In this document: positions 11,955 through 21,315 of the stretch, in pieces
How positions within the stretch are numbered: the first letter of the stretch is position 1
Layout: the number at the start of each line of letters is the position of its first letter
NCBI GenBank assembly: GCA_008973525.1
Contig: WACJ01000186.1
Coordinates: forward strand, 496,001-560,000
From: Stenopsyche tienmushanensis
Lineage: Eukaryota > Arthropoda > Insecta > Trichoptera > Stenopsychidae
Length of the DNA stretch: 64,000 nucleotides
Reading direction: 5' to 3'
Position numbers and translations under genes: made by a program
The notes under the pieces: generated by a model
Databases searched by the model: none
The model's input: the letters and a program-made list of their open reading frames with translations, nothing else
Told to the model about the DNA's origin: nothing

Positions 11955-12300
11955 GTAAAGCCCTCGTGGCTCGTGATCGCTGGAATCCCCCTGCTGGACT
12001 ACCATGCAAAGAAGAGGGCCTTGGACTTCAAAGATCCCAAAAATCACAACGAGCATGAAGCAGAAACTGAAGGAAGCCTTGCAGCAGGGATGGGATCAGT
12101 CCAGCAAGGGAAGATGGACCCACCGACTTATCCCAGTCGTAAACCGGTGAAGGGCCCGAAAACACGGAGAAACGACCTGCCGCTTGACTCAGATCCTCAC
12201 TGACAATGAGCAAGAAGAATCGGGAAAAAGACGACAAGAAGACCTTTGGCGAGATTTTGTTGAAGAAATTATGAGAGCAGCTCTCCAACACTAGAATAGA
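11955..12300 (+). pseudogene. R1-clade non-LTR reverse transcriptase, C-terminal remnant
   Basis: Translated on the plus strand, one frame gives VIAGIPLLDYHAKKRALDF and, after a frameshift, QKLKEALQQGWDQSSKGRWT, HRLIPVVNR, a stop, and RKHGETTCRLTQILT. The motif GRWTHRLIP followed by KHGE and LTQ-LTGH is characteristic of the region after the reverse transcriptase domain in R1 and related non-LTR elements. The frameshift and stop show that it is dead. The upstream reverse transcriptase and endonuclease are absent, as expected from 5' truncation. The 3' limit is not visible; the following 120 bases up to about 12420 may belong to the element. Confidence 0.8.
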
Positions 12301-12420
12301 GCAATCTAAAACCAGACTACGTGTTCTCCTGGAGCAATGTGATAAACAATGCCAGGGGGACAGAGAAGAACAAGAAAGGGGTTTAGTCGGTAAGAATCTG
12401 ACACTACCCTGGGATCAAAC

Positions 12421-12819
12421 CCATGGTGTCTTATGCAAGATTCCCCTCTCACATGAAAAAAAAATCCGACAAACGTTTTGCAAGACGTTGTCGGATTATA
12501 GAGTACCGCCTTAGACTTGTAATCCGGTTTTTTTTTTATGCTAGCTACAAATATTTTTTTTTGTTATCTCCTTGTAAAGTAATTTTGTTTTTATGGCCAA
12601 TATTGGCTCAGAAATAAATGTATGTCTGTTTCTTTCTCGAAAAAAACACATATACAAAATTTCCACCATATTTGGACTTTTAGTTTTCTTGAAAGTTTGC
12701 CTCTAATTGCCAACTTACAAAAATATTCATTACGATTTAGGCGGTCCAGAATCACACTTTTGTATTTTTTTTACATATACTAAGCTTTATCGTACAGATG
12801 TGCTTGACTTCATTGGGAT
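12421..12819. other. Possible interior of a Tigger-like repeat
   Basis: The words GTCGGATTATAGAG (about 12490) and TTGTAATCCGG (about 12515) resemble the GGATTATCCGG words of Tigger ends, and a clear Tigger end lies at 12875. No transposase was seen. The remainder is T-rich, unassigned DNA. Confidence 0.3.
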
Positions 12820-12875
12820 GTCGGATTACAGGAGGCGTCGGATTAGACTGGAGCCGGATTATCGCGGGCTTACTG
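12820..12875 (-). repeat. Tigger-like terminal inverted repeat
   Basis: Read on the minus strand from a TA at 12876-12877 it begins CAGTAAGCCCGCGATAATCC and continues with two more AATCCGA words. CAGT starts, TA target sites and repeated GGATTATCCGG words are characteristic of Tigger ends. The matching opposite end was not located with certainty. Confidence 0.5.
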
Positions 12876-12877
12876 TA

Positions 12878-13600
12878 TCTGAAATTTGGATTATTGAACA
12901 ATTTAAAATGGTTTGAAAACGTGGATAGGGAAAACATCGAAGAGGTTCGAACGTGACATAAATGATCCAGGTTTTAAGCACATGGATGATGCAAATATCA
13001 TTTCAATTTTTTTTATATAAAAAATATATAAGAACTGGAGGATTACATGTTAATAGATCATCCTTGAATAATTTTTAAGGTATGTAATCGTAAAATAGTT
13101 TATTTATTAAAAAAATATATCAAGAGAGAATCAAGACTCAAAATCCAAAATTTTGGCTTCTAAAGTGGTTTTTCGTAGTTCTTGGCAAATGACAATTTTT
13201 AGAGCATATGCATGTTTTTAAAAATATTGTCATCAGTTACAACTCCTATAAACTTGAATCTAGATTCATTTAGTTCTTTATCAGACCTACATAAACCAAA
13301 ATTTAATCCCAACCAAAATCAATTATTTAGACTTAAAATTTATTAAAAAAACATGTTTGCTTGAAATGAAATATCATTGCTATTCATTTTTAGCTCAGAA
13401 TTACTTCTTGCATTCGGTAAAGAATTTAAGCACTCATTTCAAAGCAAGTCAACTGAGTTAGAGATGATCAAACGTATTGCATGATATGCAAGCCATCATC
13501 TGCAGTGAACCACCATCGGATGTGTGTTTATTTAGGCCATGCGCATATGTTATATTCACAAAATTGCATCCATTGTCGTGCATTTCGCATATCAAAATAA
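12878..13600. other. Non-coding stretch
   Basis: AT-rich sequence without ORFs of note. No repeat was recognised. Confidence 0.5.
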
Positions 13601-14260
13601 TGTTTTGTGATTTTTGCTGACCATTATGTCCCGGGGCACACAATACGCAATGATTATCATTATTATTTCGATGCTTTTATTGATTTTCGGGGGAGATTTT
13701 GGCACGCTCCATCAGATTTTGACACTAAAAAGGTACATTACTGTGCCGCGTCTGCATAGCAATGGCGACCCTATTATGCAATCGCATAGGGCTGCAGTTC
13801 GCCGAAGAAGTGGGCCCCATCGAAACGGACATCGTCACTCTCGATTGTCATTTATGAAGGGCAAAAAAAATCTGGACAAAAATTTGCTTTATTGTCGGAG
13901 AGCTTTGTGCGTTCTCGTTTTGTGCGCGCGAATCTGCGTATGAATACGAAACGAAAGCTCTCTCCCCATTCGGTCATTCCCCAAAATCGATCAATTATAA
14001 GCTTTTACTTGAGGTGCATTCGATTTGTTCGATGCAGCCGAATGCAGCGCATAAATCACCGGCGATCGATCGATTTATTTGCATATCTGCTACTGGTTTA
14101 CGATAATTGAACGAGCCGTTTTATGCCGTTAAATGAGAATCGTTTTAGGTGATATATTCGCGCTGTACATCACATCAAACGGTCGCGCGATGCTTAAATT
14201 GTATTAATAGATTGTATCGTGCGAATGTTCCAATTACTGAAATCAAAGGAAGGAATTAAA
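13601..14260. other. GC-richer unique island
   Basis: The base composition changes here, with many CG dinucleotides (GTGCGCGCGAATCTGCG, CACCGGCGATCGATCGATTT, AACGGTCGCGCGATG). ORFs at 13614-13943 and 13892-14110 show no domain. The island contains CGTTTTATGCC and ATTTGCATAT, words resembling CATAAAA and octamer sites. A cis-regulatory island is possible; no gene is claimed. Confidence 0.35.
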
Positions 14261-15050
14261 GTGTCATCGCTTTACTAAATTTCGTCCTAGTATTCCCAAG
14301 AAAACGTCTCATTGCCAAGTGTTCCTGGAACTTAACTCGGAACTGCCAGCTTCGCATGACCTATAAAAGACAAAGTATCCAGAAGATTTAATACACTTTG
14401 CTCATATATTTAAGCACCCAGAACTGTATTTCAGAAAATGGGAAGATTGTAATTAAATTGTAAAAAAAATAAATGTATGGCATAAAATGAGTTAGAGCAA
14501 ATTGAGACATGCTGCATTTCAAGTAAACGTATGAAAGAGGATTTTAAAAATCTCTTAAAGTTATCAAACTTCGAACTAAAGTTGAAAATGAAACCAATTA
14601 TTTTATTTGAAGATATTAACACAGTTTACAGGGAACTTTTTATATCATAAAACTAAGCTTTTAAGTAAGCAGTTGACGTTAAAGATTTGCTGAGGTTCTT
14701 GTGGTTTTCTGAAAAAATGTATCATCAAATAGAAAGCTTTTAAATGAATATATCCGAAAAAGCTGGATATGCTTAAAATTAGTGCAGGAACATAGCTGAG
14801 ATTTCAAAAATGATTTTTCAAAAAATACTCAGTTAAAACTTATCAAGAGAACTTGGAGAAGATCTGAGATATATTTTCCAAGATTTGATAACAGGAGAAG
14901 TCTAAAATGGAATTTATGCAATAGAAACAAGGTTTTCAGCATCTTTTAAAAAGGTTAAAAATTCTACTAGAAACTATTTTAAAAACTAGACCAATTATTT
15001 TCTGAGATGATTTTTTTGATGACAAAGGACTTTTGCTTTTAAAATTCATG
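14261..15050. other. Non-coding stretch
   Basis: AT-rich sequence with no recognisable gene or repeat terminus. Confidence 0.5.
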
Positions 15051-15058
15051 CCCTAGAT

Positions 15059-15342
15059 CAGCGATTTCTGTAAATAATACCACGAAAATATCTTATTAAC
15101 CTTTCCTTTACTATGTTAAAAATCCCCACCGATGATATGTATTTGGTACACTTATTGATTTTATTGATTATAGTTGAAGTTGAAATGAAACAATTTTTGT
15201 AATTTTATAAAATTGTACGAAATACATCACTGGTAGGGAAAAGTTAAAGTATAGATAAATGTTTTTTTATATTTTCGCGAGCCCCCCGGTAATAACTTCG
15301 CGGACTTCCAAGGGTCCGTGGACCGCAATTTAAGAACCACTG
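15059..15342 (+). mobile_element. hAT-type MITE, 284 bp
   Basis: The left end CAGCGATTTCTGTAAAT pairs with the inverse of the right end, CAGTGGTTCTTAAATTG. The right end also carries GTCCGTGGACCGC, typical of hAT ends. The flanking 8-bp target-site duplication is CCCTAGAT (15051-15058) against TCCTAGAT (15343-15350), 7 of 8 matching. The interior contains a smaller TTAA element at 15100-15243. Confidence 0.85.
15100..15243. mobile_element. Family E copy, 144-bp TTAA MITE nested in a hAT MITE
   Basis: The left end CCTTTCCTTTACTATG, with TGATATGTATTTGGTAC further in, pairs with the inverse of the right end (CTTTTCCCTACCAGTGATGT, then ATTTCGTAC). TTAA lies on both sides (15096-15099 and 15244-15247), the target site of piggyBac-type transposases. 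It was inserted after the hAT MITE. Confidence 0.75.
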
Positions 15343-15350
15343 TCCTAGAT

Positions 15351-17183
15351 TACCAATTTTTGTACCAATGCAGATGCATAACAATGTTCAAGTTTTCATT
15401 CACTCATAGTAAATAACTGTTTTTTATGATGATGAAGGACTTTTACTATCAGAATTTATGACTCAGAAGTCTACCACAACAGGAAAAACTTATATCCACA
15501 CAATAACTTCTTTGTAAGAGACCATCAAACCGAAAAATAGAGCAAAGGTCGTAAAAGGTGTGGAATTTCCATGTGCAAAATATTTTTTTGATAACTTGTT
15601 GATTTCCTATTTGGTCAGATAAACTATTGATGTCTTTTAAATTAGCCATAGCTCTGTCATATTTAAAGATGAGCTATATTCTATCATATATATTTCCATG
15701 CATTATTCGTTGTATCTGATATTTATCACCTTTTAAAGTTTTCAAATCTCATTACCTTTACCTATTCTTATGAGTATTAATAATTTCAAAATTTTCCTGG
15801 ATAGTATTTCGAAAGACCTCTATTTAAAAAGCAGTATTTTAAGAATCACTATTTGATTGTTCAATTCGATCATAATTTCAATGGATTCTATGCCATTTTC
15901 ATCACAAGCTGCGATCTCATCTGCGATTCTTCGTATGGATCTAATCACTTCAACTCCATTAAAGTATCAATTTCTATCGCGAATTCAATCAGATCCATTA
16001 TCTTTCATCGGTGTATTGATAAAGGGTAAGTTTTTCTAAGACGACTTTCAATTTTGAGGTACGTCTTTATTTATGTACGAAATATTCTGGCGATCATCCA
16101 GAAAACTGAATGATAACTAAGATCAAAAGCAAATATGATTGATGAAACTGAAATAAGTGAAATTTTCCACTAAGCATATTATGAAAGCTTTAAATTTATT
16201 TCTGCCTATAATGACTCAACAAAACTGCAGATGTTTGTCCTTCAATCGATAAGGACTGCAAATTCAGTATTGGGAAATCCGGGAATAAAATATCAATCGA
16301 TTATATCTGGCAAATCGATAGTGATTGATTACGCGTATAAATATACTTTTGAAATGATACTTCCACGGCGGGGGGGAAAAAAATCATTGCATTATATGAA
16401 TATTTTTAATATAATCCTGGATGATGTTTGTCTGTAAACAATGATGGTTGTGGGTGCGTATGTTGTCGTACATTGTTAAGACTGCTGATAATGGCGCAAC
16501 AAAAGTAGCCATCATTAATTATCAATATTTTCACAGATGGACGATCTCATTCAATGGATATTTTTCTGGACATATCTATCCATATTGTCCATGTGATATA
16601 TGCTATATAAAGCCGTTCTTATAATTAAGCTGGAGATTCATTTTTCATACGATTTGATGGATTATATGAGACGTGACCAAACGATCAATGAATAATGCGT
16701 ACAGTTTATTTATTGGTGTATTTTCGAATTTATTTTCATTCATAGATATGTATTCAATTATCAAATAATTACACGTTTGCTTATTTTGGGTTATTTTATA
16801 TGTATTTTTATTGATTTCATAATAAAATAATAATTTATATTACACTTGAGACAATGATGTTGGTATTCCATAAGGAAATCCTCATTGTTACAAGTTATTT
16901 GTTGGCCGTTATTGAGGCGTGGTTTGATAAATTCTTCGCCATTATGAAGAATTTTACACTGCAAGTACTCCAACATAAAGTTCCTGTTTTTATCCAGTTC
17001 TGTATTCATCCTAAATGGAAGTATGCAATTGATTTTTTTTTAATATACAAGCACCTTTTTCCCATGGCAGATGATAAAAATGCATCGATTAAGTGACAAA
17101 TATTCAGGATCACGTATATCTATTGAGCATTGAGGATGCACCTTTAGAAATTTGCTTAGGTCTGTCTGTCCGTTCGTCCGTAA
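15351..17183. other. Non-coding stretch
   Basis: ORFs at 15857-16039, 16231-16437 and 16791-17096 carry no domain. The first ends at AAAGGGTAAGT (near 16023), a good splice-donor match, but without a convincing acceptor upstream. Nothing else was recognised. Confidence 0.4.
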
Positions 17184-17483
17184 ATGGTCGATGGTAACCA
17201 ATACGCCCATTCATGGAGTTCCCAAATTGCGACAGATTACATCACACCTCCGCAGGCAAAAAATGCCTTTGAATGTGACACATTAAATACCTTAATCCTC
17301 TCTGACAAAACCGCAAATTGCTGTATAGTCAGGAGTATTGAGGGATTATGGAAAAAAAGGACATCGTCGGTGGTCCGACCTGCGGAAGTGCATAATGAAT
17401 ATGAAGAACACCAATATCGAAGCCCTTTAACGATCGACTTAAACTATTTGGATTCGGGAATAACTGAGGATATTCAAGCTTAA
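17184..17483 (+). CDS. Small ORF of 99 codons, unrecognised
   Basis: This ATG-to-stop frame has a balanced, hydrophilic composition toward its C terminus (EVHNEYEEHQYRSPLTIDLN) and moderately raised GC against its AT-rich surroundings. No signal peptide, membrane segment or known motif is visible. The upstream sequence is pyrimidine-rich (GTCTGTCTGTCCGTTCGTCC). It may be a chance frame in a GC-richer island, a short exon or a small gene. Nothing in the context supports a function. Confidence 0.15.
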   Translation: MVDGNQYAHSWSSQIATDYITPPQAKNAFECDTLNTLILSDKTANCCIVRSIEGLWKKRTSSVVRPAEVHNEYEEHQYRSPLTIDLNYLDSGITEDIQA

Positions 17484-17544
17484 AATATTAATACAATTCA
17501 TTATGATTAAAGGTAATATCCATCAAATAGATTTTTGGCTTTAT

Positions 17545-17725
17545 TTTATTTTTGTAGATATGTTCAGGTATGGTGTCCGATCGCGAGGCGTTTATTCGTC
17601 ATATCGGTGATCCGAAAAGCGGACCGATTGGACACACAGATCCTGTGGCCACTCTGTCCTCTTTTAGGGCCATTTTATATGATCTGTACGATCACAAAAG
17701 CTCTCTCAGAGGCTATTTTACACAG
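17545..17725 (+). repeat. Family C fragment
   Basis: This fragment matches the second half of the hAT-like family C copies at 8665 and 55418: ATGGTGTCCGATCGCGAGGC, TCCGAAAAGCGGACCGATTG, CCTCTTTTAGGGCC and ATGATCTGTACGAT. The characteristic CAGGGCC start is missing. Confidence 0.65.
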
Positions 17726-17965
17726 GTGGCTTGCACTAAATGAAATCGCGAACGAGTCTAGACTTTCCCCCACACATAAAACTGTATATTTATCTATCTT
17801 ACTTACAATCTCAGCTAGTTTTTTAGTTTTAAGTTACAAAATCTAGCTAATTTCTCCCTCGCTCCTTAAAGCGCAAGTTGAGAATTAGCTTGTTCTTGAT
17901 TAATTTAAAATTTAATTCAGGTTTTCCACCTTTCTGTATACTTTATTGGACGGGCTAACATGATC

Positions 17966-17984
17966 CCGAATAGCGGGATCAATA
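17966..17984. repeat. Short inverted repeat
   Basis: GATCCCG and CGGGATC flank a 5-base loop, forming a perfect 7-bp stem. No role is evident. Confidence 0.4.
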
Positions 17985-18034
17985 AACAGTACGGGTCAGT
18001 TGAGGATCCTCATGTTCTATTATCTCAGATATGA

Positions 18035-18335
18035 AGTGTTACATCGTGAGCAAACGCGGCACTCATCTTGCGCACAGCTTTCTTATGTCAAAATTTTCAG
18101 TCAATTTGCGATGTACAGCTTTTATTGAAAGGGTGTCTGCTAGCTCGTGCACTTACAGTCGATGGTCATTCAATATCATTTTATGGATTTTCTTCATCAT
18201 TTCTGGAGTGGTTACCTCATTTGATCGACCACTACGCTGTTCGTCTCGGCAGCTCGTACGGCCTCGTTTAAACTCTGTAACGAGAGTAGAATCTAGTTTG
18301 GATTTGATATTAGTTGGACTGAAACCTTCCAAATA
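18035..18335 (-). pseudogene. mariner transposase remnant, N-terminal half
   Basis: The minus-strand translation reads FKRGRTSCRDEQRSGRSNEV, TTPEMMKKIHKMILNDHRL, a stop, VHELADTLSIKAVHRKLTEN and FDIRKLCAR, a stop where Trp is expected, then VPRLLT. This is the second half of the mariner HTH DNA-binding region: GRTS-ED-RSGRP, the linker, the second HTH and the (W)VPHxL motif, here VPRLLT. Two stops and loss of the catalytic domain show that it is dead. The sequence type differs from the other four mariners in the window, so it is a separate lineage. Inverted repeats were not found. Confidence 0.85.
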
Positions 18336-18339
18336 AAGT

Positions 18340-20049
18340 ATTGTATCACTAAACGATAACCATTTTCTCCATGTTTATAAATCCATTGATCTAAATATTG
18401 ATGATAAGAATACAATTTCATATTGTCCTTCAGAATAAAAAGATACCCACATCAATACACTAAATATGTATAGCATATGAAACAGCGTGTGGCTTTTAAG
18501 GAAGCAAGGATTTGCTCTGGTCATGATAAAATGTCTTTCATCTAATTTCAGCCAAACAGTTATATTTTAGAGGCAAATGGGTTATCAAAATGTGAAATAG
18601 TGTCAACAAATTTCATCATTGTGATTTCTCGACAAATCTCAATTGTGGCTATGGATCATGATCCATTTTAATCTAATCTATTAAGCCTTCAAAGTTCAAT
18701 TTATTACATAAGTCTTAAGTTGATTACACCTCCAAACAAGGGTTTCTCAAGCAAGATATTGATGTTTTAAAATGTGCATTCAAAAGAATTTGTACAAAAT
18801 CTGGGAGGCCAGTTTATATATTTTTTTCCAATTTAAGTATTAAATCGCATCTTTTTATTGGACAGGTCATCATTTTAGCCACGTGAAATTAATTCGACAC
18901 TCTTCGAAAAATTCACGGATCCGAACAATATGCCCTTTCTATCGCAAAGCCGAAAAAAGGGACGTTGTATACTCAGGTGCAAACTGGCCCTAGATTAGCA
19001 CACACACATGAAATGCCTACATCAAAAACCATCGTCTAAGAAACGACATGGATTCGACTTAAGTAGTTTTAGCGTAAAACGGACCAACGAATTTCATCTA
19101 TGGGACGATGTGGGATCGATAAAAAATCTTTGCAAATTAAATCATCCGGATAAATTATATCCGCCATTTTATTCGGGCATTGTTGTGGTATTCGTCGATA
19201 ATAATTTGACGAGATTGAAAAGGGCCTTTTCTTGCCCCGGGATCCTATGAAATATTTTAGAGTTTTATTGAAAAAATATACACAAAGCAGACTTCGACCC
19301 CATAACATTTGATATCGTTCTCGGTAAGTAGGTATCATCGCCAAATACTCACTTATGGTCATATTTTATGAAGAATTAAATAAATATGGTGTACACATGT
19401 GTCGTTACTCATGTCTATGAGCAATCTTTTAGGCCGGCCCAACATTATCAAATAGTTGGAACACCTTTCTGCCGTTATTATCTTATCAAAAACGGACGTG
19501 CGGACTGTTTGAAGTAGAACACACTGTGTTCACATTATAATACCCGGTGTAATCAGGTTTACGACCCGAACGGACTACAACGGATATTATGCTTTGAAAA
19601 AATACATTTTTAAATATATTCGTTTTTAAGCCACTAGAAGCCCCAAAGCATTTAAGTCTTATGATAAATTATTTTTATTGACATTCAACGCCAAAGAAAA
19701 ATCGGTGGAAGTCGTTGATATATGGAAAAATGATGGAATTCTTAACATCAATACCTTATTTATTTAAGTTTAACTTATAAACTCATGATTCAATGCGACT
19801 TAAATCACATATAATACAATTGATGTAGGAATCAATCAGCAAGTTTCCGACTAAAATATCGATTAACACAAGAGATGCTACTACTATGAGGTGTTTGATT
19901 TTGAACACTCAACAGCCTGAAAAATCCATAATTATTCATTGAAAGCTTATAAAAAATATGGATTGAAATTTAACACAGTTAGCATATTACAAGAGGATAC
20001 TGAAAATATCTGTAGAAAAATCTGCTCAATCGATCAAATTAAATTACAA
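18340..20049. other. Non-coding stretch with one GC-richer island
   Basis: The interval 18970-19260 is GC-richer. It holds overlapping ORFs on both strands (19008-19250 plus and 19069-19362 minus) without domains. No gene or repeat end was recognised. Confidence 0.45.
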
Positions 20050-20051
20050 CA

Positions 20052-20480
20052 CACAACTCAATAAGTTCGTAGGATGACGTTATAGTTGGCGCCAATATTG
20101 TCTTTATGACTTTTATGTACATTTGATTTTATTCATCAATAACAACTTCAAGAGTGATGCATTCATTCCAACTTTTTTTAACGTTTCGATGCTTTTTTGT
20201 AGAAAGATTTATATTTGGCTTCAAAATTGGCTTCAGTTTCGGCAGTTACTTCTTTGTTGGAGCCAATCTCTTTCTATGGAGCATTGTTTTTAGGTCTGCA
20301 AATAGGTAATAGTCACTAGGAGCCATATTCAGTAAATACGGTAGATGGAGAAGCAATTCAAAGCGCAATTTTGCTTTAAATTGCGATCGATTTGCGACAC
20401 ACGGTCTTGGTGAAAGAGCACTCTTTGTTACTTCATTTGGGGTCGTTTTTTCGCATTTTTCGCGTAAACATATTCAATAT
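20052..20480 (-). pseudogene. mariner transposase remnant, C-terminal third
   Basis: The minus-strand reading gives FHQDRVSQIDRNLK and, after frame changes, APSDYYLFADLKTMLHRKR, followed by a degenerate EEVTAETEANFEA-like helix and WNECITLEVV. These match the mariner order HQDNARPH, SPDLAPSDYYLF, the C-terminal helices and W-KCI-L-GDYVE. The second and third catalytic aspartates are still visible. The 5' two thirds of the gene are missing. The terminal word ACTCAATAAGTTCGTAGGAT next to 20055 matches the ends of the 102-bp MITE at 10401. Confidence 0.85.
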
Positions 20481-20696
20481 CATAATAATGACGACCATCC
20501 TTAATCACGAATACAAATCACGGCTATAGCGAGCAAATGCAAAAAATCGTTCAAAAACTTACTCTCAATATAAATATTTCACATTTATAACGAACAATAA
20601 ATATAATATATATACGTATTACGAATTGGCCATATTTTATTTAAAATTTCCTCTGATTATTTATCGTTGATGACCTTGAAAGTTGGCAGAACTTAA

Positions 20697-21315
20697 CATG
20701 TTAAGTGGGCGGGACGTATATATACGTCAACGTAAACTGTATCGAAATTGGTTAGGACGTATATATACGTCCTCGAAATATAGGTTGAGTCCTAAAGCAG
20801 GCGGGACTTTTTTATTTAACGAATGTGTGAGTTGTCGATACATATTTTGATATAAATTTAAGATAGGTAGCAAACTTCGCTATTGTTTTGGAGTGGACGT
20901 GTACTCAGTAAACGGTGACGAGTAGCATAAGGTAAGATTCAAAGGAAAACTTATAGTTTTAAAATGGAAGAACAAAAAAGACGTATTGATGCTCAGTTCA
21001 GACAACATAGTAAAAAGAAAATCTATGCCATAATGAAGGATATTTCCAAAGAATAAATAAAAGGGAACTGAAGCCAGAAAATGTCGAATTTATTACAAAG
21101 AAATGAAAGAATCTACATACTGGTGTTCGGATTGTGAGGTAACACTACATGCCAATAAAGTATATTTTTCATTGATTTTTTTATAAATTCTAAGCATCGT
21201 TAAAAAATAAATAACATGAACTCACGTCAGGTGGGCAGGACGTATATATACGTCCTAACGAAAATGTGCGCGCGCACTGTATGTTGCGTTATTGAAAAGG
21301 AGCTTTCCAGCTTAA
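20697..21315 (+). mobile_element. Internally deleted piggyBac-type element
   Basis: Short remnants of both ends of a piggyBac-type transposase lie close together. A 30-codon ATG frame begins at 20964 (MEEQKRRIDAQFRQHSKKK) and is followed by RKCRIYYKEMKESTYWCSDC from about 21077. The latter, with EVTLH after it, has the C-x-YY-K---TYWCSDC-V-LH pattern of the C-terminal Cys-rich domain of piggyBac transposases. The whole catalytic domain is deleted between them. Perfect GACGTATATATACGTC palindromes lie at about 20714, 20758 and 21239. TTAA sites occur near both sides (20692 and 21312), but the exact ends are unresolved. Confidence 0.65.
20964..21186 (+). pseudogene. piggyBac transposase N- and C-terminal remnants
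   Basis: The coding remnant comprises an acidic/basic N terminus ending in a stop at 21054-21056, and a separate frame with four Cys in the order C-R-(I/V)-YY-K, then WCSDC. In piggyBac proteins the C-terminal Cys-rich (RING/PHD-like) domain binds the element ends. The DDD catalytic domain of several hundred residues is absent. The two pieces being joined within about 20 bases indicates one large internal deletion, as in MITE formation. Confidence 0.6.

Noticed and set aside
15857..16039. Exon ending at a GTAAGT donor
   Set aside because: The donor is good, but there is no acceptor or convincing start, and composition matches the AT-rich background.
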